A stretch of DNA of 59,288 nucleotides from an uncultured Rhodospirillaceae bacterium. GTDB lineage: Bacteria; Pseudomonadota; Alphaproteobacteria; Reyranellales; Reyranellaceae. The position numbers and the translations under genes were made by a program. Every line of letters starts with the position of its first letter. The stretch's first letter is position 1. The notes under the pieces are model-generated. The model ran no database searches. It was not told the origin of the DNA and saw only the letters and a program-made list of their open reading frames with translations. Shown here in pieces: positions 52,372 to 59,288 of this stretch. The stretch is from the NCBI GenBank assembly GCA_945952105.1, contig CAMFGZ010000029.1, positions 1-59,288 of the forward strand, read 5' to 3'.

Positions 52372-52878
52372 TCAGACCCAGCCGAGCCGCTCCTTGCAGT
52401 GTTGGACGGCGTCGGCAACCAGCACACCGGCGAGCGGCAGGGAAATGTCGAGAAACTCGGCGATCTCACGCAGCTTGCTACCGCCGAAACGATGCATTTC
52501 AAAGGCAATGCGCGTGCGTTCCGGCAATTCTTCGAGGGCTGCGCCCAGCAGCCGGAGTTGGTCGCGATACAGCGCGTCGGTCTCGGGCGTCACCGGCTTG
52601 TCCGGGGACACGGCCGCCGCCGCCTCGAGTTCGACCGGAGCGAATATCCTGCTCTCGCGAGCCCCGCGACGCTGGCCGTCGAGCGCCAGATTGCGGACGA
52701 TGCGGTAGAGATAGCCCAGCGGCTCCGCGAGCAGGCGCTGGCGCGCAACCTCGTCGAAGCGCAACCACGCTTCCTGCACCAGATCCTCTGCCTGCGCCCG
52801 CGATCCCACGATGCCGGTCGCATAGTCGACCAGCAAACGGCGATGAGCGGTGAAGATGGACGAAGCGTCGGACGGCAC
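52372..52878 (-). CDS. ECF RNA polymerase sigma factor (FecI-like)
   Basis: A 168-residue extracytoplasmic-function sigma factor. Region 2 begins IFTAHRRLLVDYATGIVGSR and includes AEDLVQEAWLRFDEVARQRL; region 4 has ELPERTRIAFEMHRFGGSKL and REIAEFLDISLPLAGVLVAD as its helix-turn-helix. The start is GTG at 52878 preceded by AAGGA. A Fur-box-like dyad lies 20 bases upstream of the start. It would direct transcription of fecR and the receptor. Confidence 0.93.
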   Translation of the reverse strand: MPSDASSIFTAHRRLLVDYATGIVGSRAQAEDLVQEAWLRFDEVARQRLLAEPLGYLYRIVRNLALDGQRRGARESRIFAPVELEAAAAVSPDKPVTPETDALYRDQLRLLGAALEELPERTRIAFEMHRFGGSKLREIAEFLDISLPLAGVLVADAVQHCKERLGWV

Positions 52879-52897
52879 GATGATCGTCCTTAACGCA

Positions 52898-52916
52898 ATT
52901 GAGAATGTCTCGCAAT
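52898..52916. promoter_or_regulatory. Fur-box-like 19-bp dyad upstream of the FecI-like sigma gene
   Basis: The site reads ATTGAGAATGTCTCGCAAT, lies between fur and the sigma gene, and is symmetrical at 12 of 19 positions. GCAATTG occurs on both sides with a 17-base period. It differs at two positions from the site upstream of the DUF2798 gene. Fur repression of FecI-type sigma genes is well known. The minus strand carries TTGCGA at its upstream edge as a possible -35. Confidence 0.65.
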
Positions 52917-52956
52917 TGGAACAAGCCTAGCGGGCCGTCGCGTGTCTCGCCTCTCG

Positions 52957-53361
52957 CTATCGGCTTTCGCCGAATATCTTCAGCCGGTACTCGACGAGCC
53001 TGTAGCCGAGGCGAAGTGCTTCACGTTCGAGGAGTTCGCGCAGCCCGTCGTCGTCGACCTCGACGATCTCGCCGGTGCCGGTGTCGATCAGATGGGGATG
53101 CGGCGCACTGCCGGTGCGTTCGTACCGCGCCTTGCCGTCGCGAAATACGTGGCGTGTCACGATCCCGGCCGTGGTGAGGCTGTTCAACGCGCGATAGACG
53201 GTGGCGACGCCGATCTTGCGGCCGACCGAAGCGCGGCGGTGTATCTCGAAGGTACAGGGATGGTCGGTCGCGGCTTCGAGAACCTCCAGCACGATGCGCC
53301 GCTGTTCCGTCAGCCGCACGCCGCGCTCGCGGCAGAGTTCGTCGAGCGGCCCCACCTTCAC
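52957..53361 (-). CDS. fur: Fur-family metalloregulator
   Basis: A 134-residue winged-helix repressor. DNA-binding domain residues include RLTEQRRIVLEVLEAATDHP and the recognition helix in IGVATVYRALNSLTTAGIV. The metal-sensing region has SAPHPHLIDTGTGEIVEV, the alphaproteobacterial form without CxxC. It is probably an iron (Fur/Mur) regulator; Irr-type haem motif is not seen. The start is GTG at 53361, overlapping the tonB stop as GTGA, so its synthesis is tied to the TonB operon. Confidence 0.87.
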   Translation of the reverse strand: MKVGPLDELCRERGVRLTEQRRIVLEVLEAATDHPCTFEIHRRASVGRKIGVATVYRALNSLTTAGIVTRHVFRDGKARYERTGSAPHPHLIDTGTGEIVEVDDDGLRELLEREALRLGYRLVEYRLKIFGESR

Positions 53362-54101
53362 CTCTTCAGGAAGAAGTTTACCGGCACGGCGATCTCGAGG
53401 CTCTCGCCCGGCTGGTCCGACGGCAGTGGCGGCAAGGGCTGAGCGCGCGTCAGCATTTCCAGTGCTTCCGCGTCGAGCGCGGCATTGCCCGACGAGCGCA
53501 CGATGCGCGCCGCCAGCACGCGGCCGTCGCGGCTCATCGTGAAAAGGACCACCGGCTGGCCCTCGCGGCGAGCACGCTGTTCCTCCGACGGATAGCGCTT
53601 ATGACGCTCCAGATGGCGCTGCAGCACTCCCTTCCAGGTCGGCAGGCTCGCGGACGGCGGATCGGACGACGCGCCGGGCATCGGGGCGGCGGCCACGCGC
53701 GATTGCTCGGGCGCGGCCGGTGGCGCCGAGACCTTGGGCTGCGGCGGCTTCTTCTCCACTTTCTTTTCGACCGGCCTGGGTGGTGGTGGTGGCTTGAGGT
53801 CGAGCGGCGGCGGCGGTTCCGGATCGGGCAGCGTCACCTCGGCCATGACCGGCGGCGGCATCTCCACGGGAGGCGGCGGCTCCGGCTCGGGGATCACCTC
53901 GCTCAGTTCCGGTCCCGGCGGCGCTTCATTGGGGGCGGCTTCGGGAGCGGCGGGCAGGGGCGCCAGTTCCATCATGATGGCGGCGGGCGGAGGCGAGTAC
54001 GGCACTTCGCCGTTCACCCAGCCGAGCGCAATCCGGATGGCCCCGGCGTGCAGCGCCAGAACGAAGACGAAGCTTCCGATCCAGCGCAACGCTTCCCTCA
54101 T
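53358..54101 (-). CDS. tonB: Energy transducer TonB
   Basis: A 247-residue protein with one N-terminal transmembrane helix (WIGSFVFVLALHAGAIRIAL), a long Pro/Glu/Lys-rich periplasmic stretch with PEPEPPPPVE and PPPPPRPVEKKVEKKPP repeats, and a C-terminal TonB domain from about residue 165 (GVLQRHLERHKRYPSEEQRA, GQPVVLFTMSRDGRVLAARI). ATG at 54101 overlaps the exbD stop as ATGA. It carries the proton-motive energy from ExbBD to outer-membrane receptors such as the one encoded downstream. Confidence 0.95.
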   Translation of the reverse strand: MREALRWIGSFVFVLALHAGAIRIALGWVNGEVPYSPPPAAIMMELAPLPAAPEAAPNEAPPGPELSEVIPEPEPPPPVEMPPPVMAEVTLPDPEPPPPLDLKPPPPPRPVEKKVEKKPPQPKVSAPPAAPEQSRVAAAPMPGASSDPPSASLPTWKGVLQRHLERHKRYPSEEQRARREGQPVVLFTMSRDGRVLAARIVRSSGNAALDAEALEMLTRAQPLPPLPSDQPGESLEIAVPVNFFLKR

Positions 54102-54511
54102 TGCTCGAGCCCGACCAGCGCCACCTTGAGGTAGCCCGCGCTCCGCAGCACGTTCATCGCCTGCATCAGTTCGCCATAAGGCACGGCCTTGTCGGCGCGC
54201 AGGAAGATGCGCTCGTCCTTCCTGGCCCCCGTCGCTTCGTCGAGCGCCCTCGGCAGCGCCTCGCGGCTGACCGGCGTGTCCTTCAGCGTGAACGACAGAT
54301 CGCCCTTCAGGGTGAGGAACAACGGCGTATCGGGTTTCGGTTGCCGCTCGGCCGTCGAGACCGGCAAGTCGACCGGCACATCGACCGTCGCCAGCGGCGC
54401 CGCCACCATGAAGATGATGAGCAGCACCAGCATCACGTCTATGAACGGCGTGACGTTGATCTCGTGGTTCTCGGCCAGATCCTCGTCGCCGTGGTCGAGC
54501 TTCACCGACAT
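54098..54511 (-). CDS. exbD: Biopolymer transport protein ExbD
   Basis: A 137-residue inner-membrane protein with one transmembrane helix and the essential Asp in INVTPFIDVMLVLLIIFMVA near residue 25. The periplasmic domain has VPVDLPVSTAERQPKPDTPL and IFLRADKAVPYGELMQAMNV. It is the proton-channel partner of ExbB. Three bases separate it from exbB, and its stop overlaps tonB. Confidence 0.96.
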   Translation of the reverse strand: MSVKLDHGDEDLAENHEINVTPFIDVMLVLLIIFMVAAPLATVDVPVDLPVSTAERQPKPDTPLFLTLKGDLSFTLKDTPVSREALPRALDEATGARKDERIFLRADKAVPYGELMQAMNVLRSAGYLKVALVGLEQ

Positions 54512-54514
54512 CGG

Positions 54515-55414
54515 CTACCTCCGCCCCAGGTCGCGCGAGACGAGGCGCAGCACGGCGGCCGACGTGTCCCCGACCAGCGCGCGATAGCCGGCTACCTGGC
54601 GCGCGAAGTGGTTGTAGATCACCACCGCCGGGATGGCCGCGGCAAGGCCCAGCGCCGTCGCCAGCAGCGCCTCGGCTATACCCGGAGCCACGACGGCAAG
54701 ATTGGTCGTCTGCGACTTCGAGATGCCGATGAAGGAATTCATGATGCCCCACACCGTCCCGAACAGGCCGACGAAGGGCGCAGTGGAACCGATCGTCGCC
54801 AGGACGCCGGTGCCCTTCAGCATGCGGCGGCCGGTCGCCGCTTCCAGGCGCTCGAGACGCGAAGCCACGCGTTCCTTGAGTCCGTCACGATCGTCGACCG
54901 TGTCGACCGAAAGCCGTTGCTCGGCCAGGGCCGCGGCGACGAGCGCATTGGCCGGCGCCTTGTCGAGCGATGGTGCGCCGTCGATGGCCGCCAGCAGGCG
55001 GCGTTGCCGGCGCACGGCGACACCCAGTTCGAGGGTCTTGGCGACGAACACCGTCCAGGTCAGCACCGACGCGAGGATCAGTCCGACCATCACGCCCTGC
55101 ACGACCAGGTCGGCGGCCATGAACATGCCCCAGACCGAGAGATCCTTCGGCAGGACCGAGGCGCCGACGGTAGGAGGTACGGCAGGCGGCGTTGCCGTGG
55201 GTGTGGAAGCCGGTTCGGCAGCCGGCGCCACGGCAGCTGCGGGCGTGTCAGGGCTCGCCGGTGGCGTAGGAGCCGCTATCGAGGGCGCGGCGGGTGCGGA
55301 CCCTTGCGCAGGCGCCGCGGGCGGAGGTGAGGCAGGCTGCGTCGTCCCCTGCGGTTGAGCCCAGGCGATGGCCGGAAACAGGACGAGAGCGGCCAGCAGA
55401 CGACGAACGGTCAT
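54515..55414 (-). CDS. exbB: TonB-system energizer ExbB
   Basis: A 299-residue membrane protein. A signal peptide (ALVLFPAIAWAQPQG) and an Ala/Pro-rich periplasmic stretch of about 70 residues precede the first core transmembrane helix (about 105-125). MotA/TolQ/ExbB core motifs are TIGSTAPFVGLFGTVWGIMN and AEALLATALGLAAAIPAVVI. The long N-terminus marks the ExbB type 1 form of many alpha- and betaproteobacteria. The ATG overlaps the DUF3325 stop as TAATG. Confidence 0.94.
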   Translation of the reverse strand: MTVRRLLAALVLFPAIAWAQPQGTTQPASPPPAAPAQGSAPAAPSIAAPTPPASPDTPAAAVAPAAEPASTPTATPPAVPPTVGASVLPKDLSVWGMFMAADLVVQGVMVGLILASVLTWTVFVAKTLELGVAVRRQRRLLAAIDGAPSLDKAPANALVAAALAEQRLSVDTVDDRDGLKERVASRLERLEAATGRRMLKGTGVLATIGSTAPFVGLFGTVWGIMNSFIGISKSQTTNLAVVAPGIAEALLATALGLAAAIPAVVIYNHFARQVAGYRALVGDTSAAVLRLVSRDLGRR

Positions 55415-55734
55415 TACGCGATACCTTGAAGAGTACGAACGAGGGGACGGAGCCAGTGGGCACGCCAGGTCAGCGTGCAGGTGACGGCGATCGCGCCGAC
55501 GCTGAGCATCGTTGCCCAGACGAGCGAGCCGAAGCTCGGGCCGTCGCGCCAGAGAGCAAGGCCCAGCGAGGCGAGCAGTAGAAGGTAGCCTCCGAGGCGC
55601 AGCGGCACGACGAGCCTCGCCGGGCAGTCTCGCGCACCGCCGGCGCGTTCCCAGTGACGGTCCTGGCTCAGGGCCAGCAGGGCAAAGCCGACGTAACAGG
55701 CAAGCGAAAGAGCGAGCAACAGGGCCGGCTCCAT
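55414..55734 (-). CDS. DUF3325 membrane protein
   Basis: A 106-residue protein with three predicted transmembrane helices, including LLLALSLACYVGFALLALSQ and LGGYLLLLASLGLALWRDGP. It matches DUF3325, a family almost always found next to DUF3649 and ExbB/TonB or PepSY genes of iron uptake. Function unknown. It lies one base after DUF3649 and overlaps exbB by one base. Confidence 0.85.
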   Translation of the reverse strand: MEPALLLALSLACYVGFALLALSQDRHWERAGGARDCPARLVVPLRLGGYLLLLASLGLALWRDGPSFGSLVWATMLSVGAIAVTCTLTWRAHWLRPLVRTLQGIA

Positions 55735-55735
55735 C

Positions 55736-56041
55736 TCAGCCGCCCACCGTCAGCCGCATCACCCCCCAGGCGCCGCCCCACGAGGCCACACCCGCCACGG
55801 CAAGGACGAGGCAGAGCCGGGCCAGACGCCGGTCGGCGAAGGCCCAGATGAGGAGCACAAGATAGACCAGGAAGGCCAGCATCGACGCCAGCACGACGGC
55901 CTCGCTGCGCGCCATCAGCCCCCCGGCTGGTAGCGCGACCGCAGCCAGCGCGGCAAGGCCTGACGCCACGGCATAGCCACCTCCTATCGCCGCGACGAGG
56001 CGGATAAAGACGGGAAGACCGGTCAGGGAAGGAAAACGCAT
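55736..56041 (-). CDS. DUF3649 membrane protein
   Basis: A 101-residue protein with three predicted transmembrane helices, including GGGYAVASGLAALAAVALPA and LASMLAFLVYLVLLIWAFAD. It matches DUF3649, also labelled an iron uptake protein, which pairs with DUF3325. It is the first gene of the minus-strand iron block. A weak Fur-box-like site lies just ahead of the start codon. Confidence 0.85.
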   Translation of the reverse strand: MRFPSLTGLPVFIRLVAAIGGGYAVASGLAALAAVALPAGGLMARSEAVVLASMLAFLVYLVLLIWAFADRRLARLCLVLAVAGVASWGGAWGVMRLTVGG

Positions 56042-56045
56042 GGCA

Positions 56046-56064
56046 ATTGCTTCTCATTCATAAG
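56046..56064. promoter_or_regulatory. Weak Fur-box-like site ahead of the iron block
   Basis: The minus strand reads CTTATGAATGAGAAGCAAT, matching the sigma-gene site at 12 of 19 positions, including GAATG and GCAAT. Its own symmetry is poor. It is four bases upstream of the DUF3649 start codon. It is suggestive only because this gene heads a TonB-ExbBD operon, a common Fur target. Confidence 0.3.
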
Positions 56065-56174
56065 ACGAATGAGCGGGTGCGTTTTCTCCCCGTCGCGAGA
56101 GCCTGATCGAGTTTTATTTCATCTGAATTTGCCCGCGTCCTGCGATTTTGGGGGCAATGGATGGATCGTTGGGC

Positions 56175-57593
56175 TCATGAACCTGCGAAGACGCCGGGGG
56201 AGCGGCCGCGCCAGTCGAATTCCTTCTCCCAGGCAGCACAGAATTGCAGCACCTGCTCATCGGCGAACCGACGCCCGATCACCTGCAGCCCCACCGGCAA
56301 GCCGCAGGGCGACCAGCCGCAGGGGATCGAGGCCGCCGGCTGGCCGGTCAGATTGAAGGGATAGGAGAAAGGCGTCCAGCGTGCCCATGGAACCGGCTTT
56401 TCCATGTCCATGTCAGGCGGCCCATCGGCCTCGGCCGCAAACGGCTCGATCGGCACCATTGGCATCACGAGAAGGTCGAACGTCTCGAAGGCCTCGGCCA
56501 CCGAACGGTTGAACGCCGCTCGCGCCTGCAACGTGCGGAAATGATCCGCCAGCCCGATCGACGCCGAACGGGCCACGAGGCGTGCGAATCCCGGATCGAC
56601 CCGCGCCACGTCCTCGGGCTTCATGCCGCCGTAGAGCGCGCCGCGTGCAACCCAGAGCGCGTCGAAGATGTCGATGGGATCGGGCCAATCGAGCCTTCCA
56701 TCGACGATCTCGACCGGCAGCCTCGCCGCGATCTCGCCGAAGGCACGCGCGACCACCGTTGCGACGGCCGGATCCACGGGGGCGCCGAACAAGGTCGGCG
56801 CCAGCACACAGCGCAGCCGGGGCAGGTCGGTCAGGGTCCGGTGGTAGGAGATGCAAGATGGCGGCAGGGCCTGCGGGTCGCGCGCATCCGGTCCCTGCAC
56901 GACGTCGAGCGCCAGTGCGTAGTCCTCGACGCTGTTGGCCATCGGCCCGGCATGGGACAGATGCTCGGTCGGACTGAGCGGATAGGTCGGCACGCGAGCA
57001 AGAGTCGGCTTCAGCGAGAAGATGCCGCAGAACGAAGCCGGCACCCGCATCGACCCGCCGCCATCGGAGCCCAGGGTCAGCGGCACGGTGCCATCGGCCA
57101 CGGCGACGGCAGAGCCGGCACTCGACCCGCCTGCGGTTTTCGAGACGTCCCAGGGGTTGCGCGTCACACCATAGAGCGGCGAGTTGGATGCGGCCTTCCA
57201 GCCGAGTTCCGGCGTCGTGGTCTTGCCGACCATGACGGCGCCCGCGGCGAGCAGACGCTCGACCGACGGCGCGGTCTCGGTCGCCACCGAATCGACGTAG
57301 AGCCTGGACCCCCGCTGAGTCTTGTAGCCGTCGACAAGGAAGAGGTCCTTGATGCCCACCGGCACGCCGTGGAACGGCCCACGAAACGATTTCGCCCGCG
57401 CTTCCGTCTCGAGTTCCCTCGCCATCCTGCGCGCATCGTCGTGGAAGACGGCGCTGTAGGCATTCACCGCGGGCTCGGTCTGCTCGATCGCGGCGAGAGA
57501 GGCATCGACCAGTTCCACGGGCGAGACCTCGCCCTGCCGCACCAGCCTCGCCATGTCGATCGCACTCAAGGCTGCGTAGTCGCGCAGTTCCAT
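56175..57593 (-). CDS. Amidase-signature family hydrolase
   Basis: A 472-residue amidase. The Ser-cisSer-Lys triad is visible: Lys in GVPVGIKDLFLVDGY (about residue 80), the Gly/Ser-rich core AGGSSAGSAVAVADG, and the nucleophile in GSDGGGSMRVPASFCG (about 176-190). C-terminal GQPAASIPCGWSPCGLPVGL also fits. The family hydrolyses amides ranging from small aliphatic to aryl substrates; the substrate here is unknown. ATG at 57593 is 25 bases after ugpC, so co-transcription with the transporter is probable. Confidence 0.92.
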   Translation of the reverse strand: MELRDYAALSAIDMARLVRQGEVSPVELVDASLAAIEQTEPAVNAYSAVFHDDARRMARELETEARAKSFRGPFHGVPVGIKDLFLVDGYKTQRGSRLYVDSVATETAPSVERLLAAGAVMVGKTTTPELGWKAASNSPLYGVTRNPWDVSKTAGGSSAGSAVAVADGTVPLTLGSDGGGSMRVPASFCGIFSLKPTLARVPTYPLSPTEHLSHAGPMANSVEDYALALDVVQGPDARDPQALPPSCISYHRTLTDLPRLRCVLAPTLFGAPVDPAVATVVARAFGEIAARLPVEIVDGRLDWPDPIDIFDALWVARGALYGGMKPEDVARVDPGFARLVARSASIGLADHFRTLQARAAFNRSVAEAFETFDLLVMPMVPIEPFAAEADGPPDMDMEKPVPWARWTPFSYPFNLTGQPAASIPCGWSPCGLPVGLQVIGRRFADEQVLQFCAAWEKEFDWRGRSPGVFAGS

Positions 57594-57618
57594 CGTCTTC
57601 CTCCCGATCCGGTTTGTG

Positions 57619-58686
57619 CTAGAGGCGCCGGCCCGACGCGGCGTCGAACAGGTGCAGGTCCTTGGCGCGAACCGTCGCGCCATGCTCCGCTGCCTCGCCG
57701 AGGTCTGTGTCCGGCGGCACCGCCACCACGAACCCGTCGCGCCCGTCGTCGAGATGAACCAGCTTCACGCTGCCGAGATCCTCGACCAGTTCGACCCGGC
57801 CCCCGAGGCCGCCCGCCGTCGAAGGGCCCAGTGCAAGCGCATCGGGGCGCACGCCCACCACGACGTGCTGGCCCGACGTGCCGACGGACCCGCCCTCGCC
57901 TGCGATGGTGGCGCCGCCGGCCAGGCCGAGGGACCGTCCATCGGCCGCGACCGTGGCCTTGAAGAAGTTCATCGGCAGCGAGCCGATGAACCCCGCCACG
58001 AACAGGGTCGCCGGCCGCGCATAGACCTCGCCCGGCGTCCCGACCTGCTCGACGCGCCCGGCGTTCATCACGATCAGGCGGCTGGCGAGCGACATCGCCT
58101 CGACCTGATCGTGCGTCACCAGGATCGAAGTGGCGTCGAGGCGCCGGTGCAACCGCTTCAGCTCGGCGCGCATCTGATGGCGCAGCTTCGCGTCGAGATT
58201 CGAAAGCGGCTCGTCGAACAGGAAGACCTTGGGTTCGCGGATGATCGCCCGGCCCATCGCCACCCGCTGCCGCTGGCCGCCGCTCAGTTGAGTGGGCTTG
58301 CGGGCGAGAAAATCGCCGATGCCCAGGATTCCCGCGACGCCCGCAACCTTGTCGCGGATCGTCTGCTTCGGCGCGTGCGCGATGCGCAGCGAATAGGACA
58401 TGTTCTCAGCCACGCTCATATGCGGGTAGAGCGCGTAGTTCTGGAACATCATGGCGATGTCGCGTTCGCGAGGCTCGAGCCGGTTGACCACGCGCCCGTC
58501 GATCGCGATCTCACCGCCGGTGATCTCCTCCAGGCCCGCGATCATGCGCAGCAGGGTGGACTTGCCGCAGCCGCTCGGCCCCAGGATGACGGCGAACTCG
58601 CCATGCCGGATTTCGAGATCGACACCATGCAGGACCTTCGCGGGCCCGTAGGATTTCTCGACTCTGCGTATGTCGACGGTGGCCAA
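57619..58686 (-). CDS. ugpC: sn-glycerol-3-phosphate-type ABC transporter ATPase (UgpC-like)
   Basis: A 355-residue ATPase of the MalK/UgpC family. Walker A is LGPSGCGKSTLLRM, Q-loop MMFQNYALYPHMSV, signature LSGGQRQRVAMGRAI, Walker B VFLFDEPLSNLDAKLR, and switch His ILVTHDQVEAM. A C-terminal TOBE domain starts near residue 240. It follows ugpE by 12 bases. Specificity is set by the missing binding protein, so ugp assignment rests on ugpE. Confidence 0.9.
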   Translation of the reverse strand: MATVDIRRVEKSYGPAKVLHGVDLEIRHGEFAVILGPSGCGKSTLLRMIAGLEEITGGEIAIDGRVVNRLEPRERDIAMMFQNYALYPHMSVAENMSYSLRIAHAPKQTIRDKVAGVAGILGIGDFLARKPTQLSGGQRQRVAMGRAIIREPKVFLFDEPLSNLDAKLRHQMRAELKRLHRRLDATSILVTHDQVEAMSLASRLIVMNAGRVEQVGTPGEVYARPATLFVAGFIGSLPMNFFKATVAADGRSLGLAGGATIAGEGGSVGTSGQHVVVGVRPDALALGPSTAGGLGGRVELVEDLGSVKLVHLDDGRDGFVVAVPPDTDLGEAAEHGATVRAKDLHLFDAASGRRL

Positions 58687-58698
58687 GGGGACGCTCCG

Positions 58699-59288
58699 CT
58701 ATTTTTCCGAGTCGACGAGGCCTTTGACGAACCAGCGCTGCAGCGCGATCACCACCATCACCGGCGGGAGGGTGATCAGCAGGGCCCCGGCCATCAGCGT
58801 GTTCCATTTGGGAACCGCCTCGGGCGCGGCCGAGATCTGCTTGGAGAGGCCGATCACCGCCGTCGTCATGCTGGCTTCGGTGGTGATCAGCAGCGGCCAG
58901 AGATACTGGTTCCAGCCGAACACGAAGAGAATGACCGTGAGCGCCACCACGTTGGTGCGCGACATCGGCCACAGAACGTCGATCAGGAAGCGCATGGGCG
59001 ACGCACCGTCGATCTTGGCCGCTTCCAGCAGCTCCTCGGGGATGGTCAGGAAAAGCTGGCGGAACAGGAAGGTCGCGGTCGCCGAGGCCATCAGCGGCAG
59101 GATGAGGCCGGCATAGGAGTCGAGCAGGCTCCACTTCACGACCGCCTCGATGTTCCATCCGGTCAGGCCCTCCAGCGGCCCGCGCAGGCCCGTCTCGTCG
59201 AGCAGCCAGCCCACCCCCTGCAGCGGGTGCGCCGCCACGGCATAGGTCGGCACGATGCGCACCTCGATCGGCAGCATCAGCGTGGCGA
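58699..59288 (-). CDS. ugpE: UgpE-like ABC transporter permease (5' end beyond window)
   Basis: The 3' part of a carbohydrate-type permease; about 196 residues are visible and the start lies outside the window. The visible part has LMLPIEVRIVPTYAVA, LDSYAGLILPLMASATATFL, the EAA loop ELLEAAKIDGASPMRFLIDV, GWNQYLWPLLI and the ending FVKGLVDSEK, all near-identical to E. coli UgpE. An insert of about 30 residues (HPLQGVGWLLDETGL and on) lies before LDSYAGL. The window edge truncates the N-terminal helices. Confidence 0.9.
   Translation of the reverse strand, partial: ATLMLPIEVRIVPTYAVAAHPLQGVGWLLDETGLRGPLEGLTGWNIEAVVKWSLLDSYAGLILPLMASATATFLFRQLFLTIPEELLEAAKIDGASPMRFLIDVLWPMSRTNVVALTVILFVFGWNQYLWPLLITTEASMTTAVIGLSKQISAAPEAVPKWNTLMAGALLITLPPVMVVIALQRWFVKGLVDSEK

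Overview
This 59.3 kb window is GC-rich (about 65-70% in most coding lines) chromosomal DNA of an alphaproteobacterium, probably Rhodospirillales-like. The best evidence is the minus-strand run dgt-argS-SPOR-nagZ-scpA-scpB-tatA-tatB-tatC-serS-surE-pcm-nlpD, a gene order typical of alphaproteobacteria. Two Bug-type tricarboxylate-transporter binding proteins and many catabolic oxidoreductases and amidohydrolases fit an environmental heterotroph. A Reyranella-like genus is a guess that cannot be tested from this sequence alone. I see no tRNA, rRNA, CRISPR array, transposase, prophage or recognised defence system.

Layout. (1) 0.1-2.4 kb: ABC-F ATPase uup and a divergent DUF1491 gene. (2) 2.5-15.1 kb: the conserved housekeeping block, covering chromosome condensation (ScpAB), Tat export, peptidoglycan recycling (NagZ), a septal SPOR protein, two aminoacyl-tRNA synthetases, dNTP control, and stationary-phase repair (SurE, Pcm, NlpD-like lipoprotein). 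ScpB carries an unusual Asp/Glu-rich tract. (3) 15.1-16.9 kb: a TerC-family/universal-stress pair and a gpt-like phosphoribosyltransferase. (4) 17.0-32.4 kb: a catabolic region with two Bug proteins, a bifunctional aldolase/SDR, a TauD-like dioxygenase, aldo/keto reductase, two ACMSD/PDC-lactonase-type amidohydrolases, a flavin monooxygenase, an Ldh_2 dehydrogenase, an EamA exporter and an aminotransferase. Its substrate is not evident. (5) 32.5-36.8 kb: a transglycosylase-like lipoprotein, then a PuuE-type deacetylase, a carbamoylase-type hydrolase and an M20 peptidase, suggesting ureide or N-carbamoyl breakdown. (6) 36.8-39.3 kb: two overlapping AT-richer lipoprotein genes, a Cys-nucleophile alpha/beta hydrolase and a DUF2798 membrane protein. 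(7) 39.4-47.3 kb: acyl-CoA synthetase, PhzF protein, and an Lrp regulator divergent from a run of an E1-like ThDP enzyme, mtnA and an MFS transporter. (8) 47.3-56.0 kb: eleven iron-uptake genes on one strand (DUF3649, DUF3325, ExbB, ExbD, TonB, Fur, FecI-like sigma, FecR, TonB-dependent receptor, PepSY reductase, small membrane protein). (9) 56.2-59.3 kb: an amidase behind ugpC and a truncated ugpE.

Three observations deserve most attention. Two 19-bp Fur-box-like dyads, identical at 17 of 19 positions, lie upstream of the FecI-like sigma gene and, 13 kb away, over a candidate promoter of the DUF2798 gene, which suggests the latter belongs to the iron regulon. The Lrp / E1-like ThDP enzyme / mtnA / MFS group looks like an unassigned pathway for a sulfur-linked 2-oxoacid. 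The catabolic region at 17-32 kb has no pathway I can name. Imperfect palindromic repeats related to CATCCCGAGCGNAGCGAGGG recur between genes, mostly where genes converge.
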